A stretch of 64,000 bases of DNA from Planctomycetaceae bacterium (GCA_018660825.1 JABJJO010000077.1:1-64000), one strand, 5' to 3'. Numbered from the stretch's first letter, positions 37,301-45,146 are shown. Translations and numbers: made by a program. The notes: a model not told the origin generated them from the sequence alone.

Positions 37301-37835
37301 GTTGGGAAAAATCCCGGAGCGTGGGATGCACTATGTTTCCCTAGCGGTTGGCGACCCGAATCCCCAAATCCGTGAAACCGGTATTCGTTTAGCACGACAA
37401 CTCGAGGTCGACATTGTGGAGGTTGTTAGCAAAGTCGCCAACGATAAGAACGCTTCTGTACGACGGGAAGCATTGGTGGCTTTACACGGCGTCGTTGGGG
37501 TTGAAGCCGACCAACTCTGGGCGGTAATGGCAAGGCAGCATGATGGCCAAGATCGCTGGTATTTGGAAGCACTCGGCGTGGGCGCTGAGGATCATTGGGA
37601 CAGTCGTTTCGAGGCTTGGTTAAAGGTAGTAGACGGAAAGTGGCGGACTCCGGCGGGACATGATATCGTGTGGAGAAGTAGGGCAAAAGCGGCGGCGTCA
37701 ATGTTGGCCGACATTTTGTTAGACGATGATACGCCGGAAAAAGAAATGCCACGTTATCTGAGAGCGTTGGACTACCATACGGGGCCCGCCAGGGACGCCG
37801 CCCTCGAAAAGATTCTCCTCGGACAGTTGCGATAA
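34371..37835 (+). CDS. DUF1080 + ThuA + PVC dehydrogenase-type propeller fusion protein
   Basis: 1154 residues with a signal peptide (IVILLLTAMCCGIVNNSAVYG). Domain order: a DUF1080 3-keto-disaccharide-hydrolase-like jelly roll at about 25-225 (VSIFDGKTLTNWDG, GGNSGVQYRSKEV, GTLYEERGRGVL); a ThuA trehalose-utilisation-like domain at about 235-480 (KIALIAGVRSHGYGSHEHF, GIVCIHYGVE, GGHYHWNWADDNFRK); a PVC-type propeller at about 540-920 (RGRVWVCEVVNYRKNLGKR, ILILEDTDGDAVMDKQTVF, DEDGDGKSDKKEVL, LFVTDWYDPGVGGH); then HEAT-like repeats to the end. There is no CxxCH. The cytochrome c half usual for this architecture is encoded by the next gene, 19 bases on. Likely a periplasmic carbohydrate-oxidising or -cleaving system. 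Confidence 0.9.
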   Translation: MNKIVILLLTAMCCGIVNNSAVYGDEGFVSIFDGKTLTNWDGNPNFWSVQDGAITGQTTKDKPTDGNTFIIYRGSQPSNFELRLQFRIVGGNSGVQYRSKEVKKWVVGGYQADFDGAGNWTGTLYEERGRGVLAKRGNKVVIDENGKKIRVGATTNEQDILAVTKKEGWNDYTIIANGNHLTQILNGKVTIDVTDNQNSKAATEGLLALQLHAGPPMTVQFKNIQIREIAAKQKKIALIAGVRSHGYGSHEHFAGCMILADAIRTAKPDYAIDVFRNGWPKDAKALEGVDCIVMYADGGGRHPVVPHIAAVDALAKKGVGIVCIHYGVEVEKGEVGSRFLDWIGGYFEANWSVNPHWTATFSKFPVHPISRGVKPFTINDEWYYHMRFREGLKGVTPILSALPPKESLSRPDGAHSGNPHVRAAVAAGEIQHMAWASENSNGGRGFGFTGGHYHWNWADDNFRKVMLNAIVWTAHGVVPQGGVESKRLTLDALKENQDYDAPDKFDFEKIRTSLKLTGTGAENDPRAPTAAIASMRVPNDIVIKLAASEPELKSLTNLDIDHRGRVWVCEVVNYRKNLGKRPAGDRILILEDTDGDAVMDKQTVFYQGHDVDSAMGICVLGKRLIVSCSPNVLVFTDEDGDGKSDKKEVLFTKTGLPQHDHSAHSFIFGPDGKYYWNYGNTGKAVHDREGNPVVDLKGNRVIDNRKPYVGGMIFRCDADGSNFEVIGHNFRNNYEVSVDSFGRIWQSDNDDDGNKAVRINYVIEYGNYGYKDELTGAAWKAERTGMAKDIPNRHWHQNDPGVMPNLLLTGAGSPTGIMVYEGKMLPSRFRNQIIHCDAGPNTVRSYPVLPTGAGFTAKSIQLVDSTDQWFRPADVCTAPDGSLFVTDWYDPGVGGHNMGDIARGRLFRVSTPDANYDIKPTNLSTLTGAATALASPNLATRYLAWTKLHTAGIEAESILLTLYNGTDQRLRARALWLLGKIPERGMHYVSLAVGDPNPQIRETGIRLARQLEVDIVEVVSKVANDKNASVRREALVALHGVVGVEADQLWAVMARQHDGQDRWYLEALGVGAEDHWDSRFEAWLKVVDGKWRTPAGHDIVWRSRAKAAASMLADILLDDDTPEKEMPRYLRALDYHTGPARDAALEKILLGQLR

Positions 37836-37854
37836 ATTGCGGAGAGCCGGCACC

Positions 37855-38994
37855 ATGACGAAGGGCAATAAACAACGCGTTTACATTTATTTCGCAGCCG
37901 TAGCGATTTGCGTTTGGTTCGTGGTTGCGCCGCATACCACCGTCGGACAGGAGTCGCCCGGTAAGGACAAGCTGGTCGTTGAGACCTTGTTGCGTCTGAA
38001 GCGATATGATGTTTCCGGTAATGAAAAATGGAAAGCGGCTGTTGGCAGGCATCTACAGACGATTAAGGGGACACCCCCCTATTTGGATCTAGTCAAGGCT
38101 TTTGGTGTCACCGACGCTATTCCAGATTTGTTGGAATTAGCTATCTCGTCGCATGCGGAAACTATCGGAGTAAATGCAGCCTCGGTATTATTGGATTTCA
38201 AGCAATCGGCGTTACTGCTAAATGAAATCAATGGTGGAGACAGCACTCGGGCGCTGGCTATTGCCGGGGCGTTATCACTCAGTGCACACCCAGCGGGTTA
38301 TACAATACTCAAACCAATAGTTACTGACGCGTCGTCCTCTCGACAAATTCGGAGCGTTGCTATCAGGGGGGTTGGAACCACCAAACAAGGCCAGCAGTAT
38401 TTAGTGGATTTATTGTCTGCCGAGCAAATCCCAGACGAATTGTTGTTTACCACCGGCACAGTACTGTTTGGGAGTTCGGACCCTCTCATCGTCAAATCCG
38501 CGCGGGAATTCATTACGCTGCCTAAGACCGCGAATGCAACACCCGTGCCGCCAGTGAATGAACTTATTCGCCTCAAGGGAGATGCTGTGGCCGGTAAGGT
38601 TGTGTTTGATAATAAAGGGACCTGTATTAAATGTCATCAGGTAGGTGAAACTGGTAAGGAAATTGGTCCGAGTCTGTCTGAAATCGGCAGCAAGCTGTCG
38701 AAAGAGGCCATGTTTGTCTCAATTTTAGATCCTAGTGCCGGTGTTAGTCATAATTATGAAACCTATGCCATTGCATTGACTAGTGGAAACGTATTATCTG
38801 GGATTTTAATTAGCCGTAGCGACGACGAAGTTGTAGTCCGAAATGCAGAAGGAATCGACCGCGTTATAGCGGTTACGGAAATTGATGACATTGCCAAAAC
38901 CGGTATATCCCTAATGCCAGCCGATTTACAAAAGGTGATGACTGTACAGGAACTGGTCAACGTTGTAGCGTATCTTGGCCAACTTAAGAAATAA
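37855..38994 (+). CDS. Secreted c-type cytochrome with HEAT-like region
   Basis: 379 residues from ATG 37855, with GGAG upstream; a TTG at 37837 is an alternative. The signal peptide is VYIYFAAVAICVWFVVAPH. Residues 40-235 are HEAT-like helices. Haem attachment site C257-I-K-C260-H261 (GTCIKCHQVG) is followed by a PVC-type cytochrome tail, ETYAIALTSGNVLSG and GISLMPADLQKVM, with Met354 as likely distal ligand. In homologous proteins this module is the C-terminal part of a propeller protein; here it is a separate polypeptide right after the fusion gene, so it probably serves as its electron acceptor. Confidence 0.9.
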   Translation: MTKGNKQRVYIYFAAVAICVWFVVAPHTTVGQESPGKDKLVVETLLRLKRYDVSGNEKWKAAVGRHLQTIKGTPPYLDLVKAFGVTDAIPDLLELAISSHAETIGVNAASVLLDFKQSALLLNEINGGDSTRALAIAGALSLSAHPAGYTILKPIVTDASSSRQIRSVAIRGVGTTKQGQQYLVDLLSAEQIPDELLFTTGTVLFGSSDPLIVKSAREFITLPKTANATPVPPVNELIRLKGDAVAGKVVFDNKGTCIKCHQVGETGKEIGPSLSEIGSKLSKEAMFVSILDPSAGVSHNYETYAIALTSGNVLSGILISRSDDEVVVRNAEGIDRVIAVTEIDDIAKTGISLMPADLQKVMTVQELVNVVAYLGQLKK

Positions 38995-39012
38995 CTAAAG
39001 GACAACTGACTG

Positions 39013-39159
39013 ATGCCGTCCCCAAACTCCTCTTTGAAATCGCGGTTTTATGTAATTTTGATTGGCATCGCGTTAGGATTGCTCGCTTTGGCAATCAAAG
39101 AGATGGTTTCGACGCCAAGCGAAAAGCCGGTGTCATCCATCTCGCACTTACAACGCTAG
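39013..39159 (+). CDS. 48-residue membrane miniprotein
   Basis: A short frame from ATG 39013 to TAG 39157-39159 with AAAGGA 10 bases upstream. It follows the cytochrome gene by 18 bases. The sequence has a polar/basic N-terminus, one clear transmembrane helix (FYVILIGIALGLLALAIKEM) and a polar tail, which is the composition of a real single-pass miniprotein. Its stop overlaps the convergent TerC gene: CTAG at 39156-39159 contains both stop codons. It may be a small subunit of the propeller/cytochrome complex, but nothing in the sequence proves that. Confidence 0.55.
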   Translation: MPSPNSSLKSRFYVILIGIALGLLALAIKEMVSTPSEKPVSSISHLQR

Positions 39160-39977
39160 TCCACGTTTTCCGCTGCACGAGCCAGCTTGGCCTTTTTTTT
39201 GTTGTGTAACCGCAGGTTGAGAAATTCCACACCAAGGGAAAATGCCATTGCAAAATAGATATAACCCTTGTTGAAATGTGTGCCCATCGATTCTGCTATG
39301 AGCATAACACCGATTAGTATTAAAAAACTCAAGGCCAGCATCTTTAACGTCGGGTGACTCTCGATGAAATCGGCAATTCGTTTGGCAAAGATGAGCATTA
39401 CGATCATAGCAATAACCATGGCGGCGATCATCACCCACAGTTGTCGCGCCATTCCAACAGCCGTGATAACTGAGTCTAGCGAAAAGACAATGTCGAGGAT
39501 CGCAACTTGGAATAAAACGGAACCAAACGTAACTTCTTTATCACCTTCCTGTTTTATCGCTGAATCGTTGAATTTTTCATGAATCTCATGAACACTCTTG
39601 CCAATCAGGAATGCTCCGCCAAGCAACATGATAAGATCTTTCGCGGTGATGTTGTTAATTTCTGCAAATGCTACCGAGCCAATTTCCAATGCATGCTCGC
39701 CGTTGGAAAGCGCATTAGAAATTCCGATAACGTCGATATGCAGTGAGTCGAGTTTGAAAATTGCGCCATCGAACACGTCTGCGTTGTTGATCCAATACAG
39801 AACGCACAAAAGTGCAACACGAGTAATGAGGGCGATGATAAGGCCGAGGTTTCGACCGATAGGTTGTTTCGCCGCGGGCAGTCGTCCTGTGAGAATGGCG
39901 ATGAAGACGATATTGTCGATGCCAAGGACAATTTCCATGGCGGTAAGCGCGAGCAACGGAATGAGAAATTCAGGCAT
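39156..39977 (-). CDS. TerC family integral membrane protein
   Basis: 273 residues, about seven transmembrane segments. The family's paired motifs are present: MEIVLGIDNIVFIAIL in the first segment and LFQVAILDIVFSLDSVITAVG in the fourth, each with a membrane-embedded Asp; GGAFLIGKSVHEIHE lies between them. TerC proteins are implicated in tellurite resistance and manganese export, the latter established for some members. I looked upstream for a yybP-ykoY-like manganese riboswitch and did not recognise one. It converges on the preceding operon, sharing bases of the stop codon with the miniprotein. Confidence 0.92.
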   Translation of the reverse strand: MPEFLIPLLALTAMEIVLGIDNIVFIAILTGRLPAAKQPIGRNLGLIIALITRVALLCVLYWINNADVFDGAIFKLDSLHIDVIGISNALSNGEHALEIGSVAFAEINNITAKDLIMLLGGAFLIGKSVHEIHEKFNDSAIKQEGDKEVTFGSVLFQVAILDIVFSLDSVITAVGMARQLWVMIAAMVIAMIVMLIFAKRIADFIESHPTLKMLALSFLILIGVMLIAESMGTHFNKGYIYFAMAFSLGVEFLNLRLHNKKKAKLARAAENVD

Positions 39978-40138
39978 AGTGTAAATAGCGGAAATATTCC
40001 GCGAAACTTTCAGTTGAATTATGTGATGTTGACTACCGCACGGCCTTAGTCAGCCGATATAATACTCTTTATTGGGATTGTGTCAACGTCGACACGGACA
40101 GTCAAAAATCTGGTTCTTTCTTTTAGAATGATGATTCA

Positions 40139-41188
40139 ATGGGTTTATGGGGCAGAAAAAAGCGTTTAGTCGATTATGCTAGTTGCGCAGGCTGAGCGGG
40201 GAAGTTGCCCCAAGCAGCTATTGCACAGGTTGTGCAGTCTCTTCCTAAACCCGACGATGTGAATTTGCTGATCGGAGCAGAAGGGTTTAGTGACGCTTCG
40301 GTATATCAACTCGAAAACGGTTTGTTGATGGTGCAGTCTTTAGACTTTTTCCCACCATTAGTTAACGACCCTTTCGTGTACGGACAAATTGCGGCGGCTA
40401 ACTCCCTTAGTGACATATTCGCGATGGGCGCAAGTCCGGTCACGGCCTTGAATATCGTCGCCTTTCCGGATGACAAATTGGATTTAAGCGTGCTCACAGA
40501 AATTTTGCGCGGTGGTGACGACAAGGTACGGGAAGCCGGAGCCGTTGTTGCTGGCGGTCATACTGTGCGCGACGTCGAGATCAAGTATGGTCTTTCGGTT
40601 ACCGGCATTTGTCGAGAGGAAGATTTGCACGCAAATTGCGGTGCCGAAGCTGGCGACGTTCTGGTCCTGACAAAGCCAATTGGTACCGGGTTCGTGACGA
40701 CCGCCATGAAAGCGGGTAAAGCAAGTCAGCTTGCAGAGGATACTGCGATTGACGCCATGCGATCGTTGAATTTAGTCGCGTCAAAGGCAGCTAGTGCCGT
40801 TGGAGCTAGTGCGGTGACGGATATAACCGGCTTTGGCTTAGCGGGACATGCGCGTGAAGTCGCGATCGCCAGTGGTGTAACGTTGAATATAAATTTATCG
40901 GATGTCCCGCAGCTGCCCCAGGCACTCGATTACTATCGCAAAGGCCTGATAACCCGCGCCTCGGCCTCAAATCGCGACGCAAATGAGGGAGACGTCGAAA
41001 CACAGTCAACGGATGCCGACCTCGTCGAACTTCTTTATGACCCACAAACATCCGGCGGACTGTTAATTTCAGTGTCGCAGGATCGAGTCGATTCCATGCT
41101 AACGCAAATGTGCGATAGCGGGTGTGACGATGCGGTAGTCGTGGGACACGTCACAACCAAGGGGAAGGCGTCGATCGTGGCGTCTTAA
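40139..41188 (+). CDS. selD: Selenide, water dikinase, a selenoprotein read through an in-frame TGA
   Basis: 349 residues if the TGA at 40193-40195 is read as selenocysteine; the frame is open from ATG 40139, the only ATG after the upstream TAG. The N-terminus then reads DYASCAGUAGKLP, with Sec19 and Lys22 aligning to catalytic Cys17 and Lys20 of the 347-residue E. coli SelD. Other motifs: SLDFFPPLVNDPFVYGQIAA, NSLSDIFAMGA, VVAGGHTVRD and TDITGFGLAGHA. It makes selenophosphate from selenide and ATP for Sec-tRNA and other selenium uses. Starting at the first sense-only codon (TTG 40205) would remove the catalytic motif. It converges with queC, leaving 14 bases between the stops. Confidence 0.93.
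40220..40238 (+). promoter_or_regulatory. Bacterial SECIS-like hairpin downstream of the selD UGA
   Basis: A 7-bp stem (AUUGCAC with GUGCAGU, one G-U pair) closing a five-base loop AGGUU at 40227-40231. The loop starts 34 bases after the first base of the UGA and has G as its second base. Loop sequence and spacing resemble known bacterial SECIS elements bound by SelB; the E. coli fdhF loop also begins AGGU. Confidence 0.65.
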
Positions 41189-41202
41189 TATAGGCCAGTC
41201 AC

Positions 41203-41934
41203 CTATTCGGCGTATTGGATAGGATCGCTTAAGTCATTTACCGCGAACCCTTGTAGTCGGAGCAAACAGGCGTCACATCGACCACAGGCCAAATCGTTGC
41301 TGACGGGGTCATAACAGGAGGTTGTCATTTGATATTGAACGTTCAATCGCAACCCCTCTTTAATGATCTCCGCCTTGGTCATGTTGATAAGTGGTGCGTG
41401 AATTGTGGTTTTTACGTCGCTTAAATCAGCCGCGCTAACCGTGTTAATTTTCGTCGCTAAATTTGCTAATTCTCCGAACGCGGCGATAAATTCGGGACGG
41501 CAATCTGGGTAACCGCTATAGTCGAGCGCATTAACACCGATGAATATATCGGTCGCTTGGCGTACTTCAGCGAGCGCTAATGCGTACGATAAAAAGATTG
41601 TATTTCGGGCGGGAACGTACGTTATCGGAATATCATAACCGATCTCGGAAACGTGATCGTGTTTGGGGACTTTGAGATCGGTGGTCAGCGCGGATTGGCC
41701 GAATTGGGACAAGTCAATGTTAACAATACAATGATCTTTAATTCCGGCTTGCGTGGCAATCGCCTGCGCATGTTCAATTTCGTGACGATGGTTTTGGCCA
41801 TAAAGAAAACTCAGCGCTACAATGTCGAAGCCTTGATCCAACGCTATTGCGAGCACCGTCGTGGAATCAAGGCCACCGCTCAGAAGAACAACTGCTGTTG
41901 GTGAGGTGGGAGTCAGGTTGGTGTCCAAAGTCAT
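41203..41934 (-). CDS. queC: 7-cyano-7-deazaguanine synthase
   Basis: 243 residues, usual length. It converts 7-carboxy-7-deazaguanine to preQ0 with ATP and ammonia, in queuosine biosynthesis. The ATP-pyrophosphatase P-loop VVLLSGGLDSTTVLAIA is at the N-terminus. YVPARNTIFLSYALALAE and YPDCRPEF are family blocks. The zinc site near the C-terminus is C-x8-C-x2-C-x2-C (CYDPVSNDLACGRCDAC). No other que gene is in the window. It converges with selD. Confidence 0.95.
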   Translation of the reverse strand: MTLDTNLTPTSPTAVVLLSGGLDSTTVLAIALDQGFDIVALSFLYGQNHRHEIEHAQAIATQAGIKDHCIVNIDLSQFGQSALTTDLKVPKHDHVSEIGYDIPITYVPARNTIFLSYALALAEVRQATDIFIGVNALDYSGYPDCRPEFIAAFGELANLATKINTVSAADLSDVKTTIHAPLINMTKAEIIKEGLRLNVQYQMTTSCYDPVSNDLACGRCDACLLRLQGFAVNDLSDPIQYAE

Positions 41935-42155
41935 GGTAATAGACGTAATGGTTCGAAAATGGGTAGTATCGCAATAATTTAACTACTGAAGCGAATAGCA
42001 TTATAGACGAAGGGATGCTATCGCGGCAGACGTCCTCAGTTTAATCAAACGACATCCTCGATGCCGCAAATTGTCCCGTGGCTTGCAATTGTTCCATCAT
42101 AAAGATTATAAATGACTCAGTTGATGAAATTGCTACTTGTGAAAAGGATCAAAAT

Positions 42156-42809
42156 ATGATTTCAATAACAATAATGTCCGCACTTGATGCGTTTGTTATG
42201 GGTGCTATTTGTATTGGCGTTTTGGGAGTGATCGGCTTGATCGCTTTGGCCGTCGTGTGGAGCGGATATAACCGCCTCGTACGCTTGAACGAACTAGCCG
42301 ACAACGGTTTCTCCGATATAAATGTGTATTGCAAAAGGCGCTACGACTTGATACCTAATTTGATCGCAGTGGCTAAAAAATACATGGCACATGAAAGTGG
42401 GACATTAGAGGCGGTGATCCAAGCGCGTAACCAAGCCCAAGGTGCACTTCAAGGAGCCGCGGTGAAACCCAGTGATGCGGGTGCGGTACAGGCTTTTGTC
42501 GGCGCAGAACAAACCCTGACCGGGACGCTGGGAAGAATGTTCGCATTGGCTGAGGATTACCCTGATCTAAAAGCCAATACAAATATGCTAAAGATCCAGG
42601 ATGAACTGTCTAATACAGAAGATGGCATTGCTAGGGCACGCGAAACTTACAATAACCAAGTGACCAACTTCAATATTCATCGTAAATCAATACCCACTGT
42701 GATATACGCCAGTATGGTAGGATTCGCCACTGATCGCGATTTACTAGAGTTTGACGACCAAGCTCAAATTGAACATGCTCCGGATGTAGGCGCTATATTC
42801 GATAGTTAG
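42156..42809 (+). CDS. LemA family protein
   Basis: 217 residues from the ATG at 42156, with AAAAGGA upstream; the frame extends further up to 42078 but without a ribosome site. One N-terminal transmembrane segment (AFVMGAICIGVLGVIGLIALAVVW) is followed by the LemA signature: SGYNRLVRLNELADNGFSDI, KRRYDLIPNLIAVAKKYMAHE and VIQARNQAQGAL, then a long helical bundle ending in ETYNNQVTNFN. The family is widespread and membrane-anchored; its molecular function is not settled. It converges with the WYL regulator gene, and the stops overlap by two bases. Confidence 0.92.
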   Translation: MISITIMSALDAFVMGAICIGVLGVIGLIALAVVWSGYNRLVRLNELADNGFSDINVYCKRRYDLIPNLIAVAKKYMAHESGTLEAVIQARNQAQGALQGAAVKPSDAGAVQAFVGAEQTLTGTLGRMFALAEDYPDLKANTNMLKIQDELSNTEDGIARARETYNNQVTNFNIHRKSIPTVIYASMVGFATDRDLLEFDDQAQIEHAPDVGAIFDS

Positions 42810-43813
42810 TCGTTTGCATCGTATATAGCGACCATATCTCGGAGAAGCTCGATCATAGCCTTGCGGCAAGAACTAGGTTCTAGCACCTCAGCATTTGAAC
42901 AAAACCCCAAGACCCGAGGAATCACTTCCATATCGTGGTGGGCGGGAACCTTGAGCAGGCCGCTTCCATCGGCCCGCAGTTCAAGTTCTTGCCGGGGATG
43001 CCAAGGCTCCTCAGCTACCCATTTAGCCGCCGCACTCGAGAGCCGAATATGATAAATTGTCGTTCCTTTGGCGGCAAAGATTCCAATTCCTGAATCGAGG
43101 TAATTATGAAAGTCTTCGTCGGACGGTGAAAAATATTCATCTAACGCCACGACACTGGAAATGCGATCTAATTTCCAGTGTCGTGGAGCGGAGGCGGATT
43201 TATCCTCATGGGCGATAACGTAGAGGCTTGAATTGTAAAATACGATCGCTCGCGGCGCAATACGACGGGCGTTCGTTTCCCGCTGTAAAGAGGAATATTC
43301 GATTTGACACCAACGATGTTGTACGACGCATCGTTCGAGTGTCTTGAGAAAACCTTGGTGGTTTTCGTAGTTTTTCGACGGCGTCCCGGTGATAAAAAGG
43401 GTCTGCCGACAACGTTCGTAGTGCTGCCAGACGCTTTCCGGAACTTCCTCTTGGACGCGGTTCCAAAAAGAATTGATTCCCTGTCCAATGAACGTACCGC
43501 TGAGGGGGGCCAGGAGTTCCCGCCCTAGGGACAACGCTACGAGCTCTGTGGCGGTTGCGGTAATGGTGTAAGCGTGTTTAGCGTTGGGCCCTAGTTTCCA
43601 GACTTTGCCACGCTGAAGATCCTCCGTTACGATATCAATCCCAGCAGATTGTAACGCTTCGATATCGCGTCGTAGCGTACGCGTGTGGAGAGACGACAAC
43701 CCTAGATCCTCTACCAAACTGTCACGAAGTTCGGCTAGCGTACCGCCAAAACGAACACGTTCTAGTGCTTGAAGCAATTTATGCTGCCGAATTAACTGTT
43801 CATTTCGTGCCAC
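42806..43813 (-). CDS. WYL-domain transcriptional regulator
   Basis: 335 residues with a GTG start. The N-terminal winged helix-turn-helix (about residues 1-70, LLQALERVRFGGTLAELRDS and RTLRRDIEALQSAGIDIV) binds DNA. The WYL domain occupies about 160-250, RWCQIEYSSLQRETNARRIA and VFYNSSLYVIAHEDK, followed by HWKLDRISSVVALDEYF, and a C-terminal WCX-like extension binds the ligand or mediates oligomerisation. WYL proteins sense nucleic acids or nucleotides in several systems, including DNA damage response. It has no obvious partner gene nearby. A perfect inverted repeat lies inside the coding region (see the separate entry). Confidence 0.9.
   Translation of the reverse strand: MARNEQLIRQHKLLQALERVRFGGTLAELRDSLVEDLGLSSLHTRTLRRDIEALQSAGIDIVTEDLQRGKVWKLGPNAKHAYTITATATELVALSLGRELLAPLSGTFIGQGINSFWNRVQEEVPESVWQHYERCRQTLFITGTPSKNYENHQGFLKTLERCVVQHRWCQIEYSSLQRETNARRIAPRAIVFYNSSLYVIAHEDKSASAPRHWKLDRISSVVALDEYFSPSDEDFHNYLDSGIGIFAAKGTTIYHIRLSSAAAKWVAEEPWHPRQELELRADGSGLLKVPAHHDMEVIPRVLGFCSNAEVLEPSSCRKAMIELLRDMVAIYDAND
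43147..43186. repeat. Perfect 16-bp inverted repeat inside the WYL regulator gene
   Basis: CCACGACACTGGAAAT at 43147-43162 and its exact reverse complement at 43171-43186, separated by 8 bases. In the minus-strand mRNA this is a very stable stem-loop within codons for about residues 210-223 of the regulator (PRHWKLDRISSVVA). No T-run follows, so it is not a normal terminator. Confidence 0.85.
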
Positions 43814-43853
43814 GACAAAATCCGTTAGTCTCTAGTGACCAAGTTTGACGTTG

Positions 43854-45086
43854 TTAGATTGCGGTCCAATCGATTGGTTGGTTCGTATCGAGCAACGGGA
43901 GTTGACAGGCGATTGCTTCAGCGTATTTCTGAGAAGCGCCCGTGTTGAAAACGACGATATTCTCATCGGCAGAGATAGTTCCATCGGCAAGACACTGTTC
44001 CACCGCGGCAAAACATGCACCGGTTTCCGGACAAATTGAGATACCTTCAGTAGCCGTCGCACGCAACATCCATGGCGTGATCGCCGCTTCGTCTACCGCG
44101 ACGGCAGTTCCCCCACTCTGCCGAATAGCGTCGAGAATCATAAAGTCGCCGACAGCACCTGGCACACGGATTCCACGCGCTATCGTCTGGGCGTTCTGGA
44201 CTGGAGTTGCATGTTTCGTACCGTTATTGAACGCGTTGACGATTGGTGAACAGCCCGTACTCTGTACGGCGATCATCCGAGGCATTGTCGCGGAATCCAG
44301 CCACCCCATTTGACGAAGTTCGTTAAAGGCTTTCCACATACCAATGAGTCCAGTTCCACCCCCCGTAGGATAAAAAATAACATCCGGCAACTTCCAATTG
44401 AACTGTTCCGCTAACTCTAACCCCATCGTCTTCTTGCCTTCGATACGATACGGTTCTTTCAATGTCGATAGATCAAACCAACCCATTGGTTCTTTACCAT
44501 CGCTAACAATTCTCCCACAATCGTTGATTAAACCGTCCACGAGGAACGCATGGGCGCCGGCGGCAGAAGCTTCATATTGATTGATCATGGGCGTATCTTG
44601 CGGCATAAAAACGTAGCATTGCATGCCCGCACGTGCAGCGTAGGCCGCCGCCGCACCACCCGCGTTACCGGCTGTTGGGAGGGCCACTGATTTAATACCA
44701 AAATGATTAGCCATCGTGATGGCCAGCGCCATCCCACGACTTTTGAAGCTCCCTGTCGGAAGTTGCGACTCATCTTTGACGAATAGGTTACTCAGCCCCA
44801 TTTTTCCCGCGAGCCTCGGGCAGGACAGGACGGGAGTCATGCCTTCACCGAGCGATACTATTTTGTTAGCGTCATACGCCGGCAACAACTCCGCGTACCG
44901 CCAAATAGTAGAAGGACGGCTTAGTAAATCTTCTTTTGAGAGGATGCTACTTATCGTTTCAAGATCGTATCGTACCCAAATTGGCCGCTCATGATGAAGC
45001 GTTCGGATAACCTCCGGAGAAATGCGTTCCCCGTCAATGGCGCCTTCTAAGTGTGATACGAAATTTGTGGTCAACGTCGCGGTCAT
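43854..45086 (-). CDS. thrC: Threonine synthase
   Basis: 410 residues. PLP-dependent conversion of O-phosphohomoserine to threonine. Motifs: SLGEGMTPVLSCPRL at the N-terminus, the PLP lysine in DESQLPTGSFKSRGMALA, PTAGNAGGAAAAYAARAG, the phosphate-binding YPTGGGTGLIGMWKAF, and CPETGACFAAVEQCL near the end. This is the shorter type without a long N-terminal domain. It sits between the WYL regulator and the Nramp-like transporter, on the same strand as both, 40 and 60 bases from them. It connects to the Cys/Met PLP enzymes elsewhere in the window through homoserine metabolism. Confidence 0.94.
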   Translation of the reverse strand: MTATLTTNFVSHLEGAIDGERISPEVIRTLHHERPIWVRYDLETISSILSKEDLLSRPSTIWRYAELLPAYDANKIVSLGEGMTPVLSCPRLAGKMGLSNLFVKDESQLPTGSFKSRGMALAITMANHFGIKSVALPTAGNAGGAAAAYAARAGMQCYVFMPQDTPMINQYEASAAGAHAFLVDGLINDCGRIVSDGKEPMGWFDLSTLKEPYRIEGKKTMGLELAEQFNWKLPDVIFYPTGGGTGLIGMWKAFNELRQMGWLDSATMPRMIAVQSTGCSPIVNAFNNGTKHATPVQNAQTIARGIRVPGAVGDFMILDAIRQSGGTAVAVDEAAITPWMLRATATEGISICPETGACFAAVEQCLADGTISADENIVVFNTGASQKYAEAIACQLPLLDTNQPIDWTAI

Positions 45087-45146
45087 GATGTTCCTAAATT
45101 AAATAATCCTAGTTTGTGAGCCATTTGTAGTTTTTCGTATTGCATA

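Noticed and set aside
39978-40138. Manganese (yybP-ykoY) riboswitch upstream of terC
   Set aside because: I did not find the conserved elements of that riboswitch on the minus strand. A TATAAT-like hexamer at 40058 on the plus strand lacks a -35 at the right distance.
40198-40211. GGGG-AAGTTG-CCCC hairpin as the SECIS element
   Set aside because: It is too close to the UGA (loop starts 9 bases after the first U) compared with known bacterial SECIS spacing; the 40220-40238 hairpin fits loop and distance better.
40205-41188. SelD starting at TTG 40205
   Set aside because: It would lack the catalytic Sec/Cys and Lys motif; the ATG at 40139 with in-frame TGA restores the complete family N-terminus.
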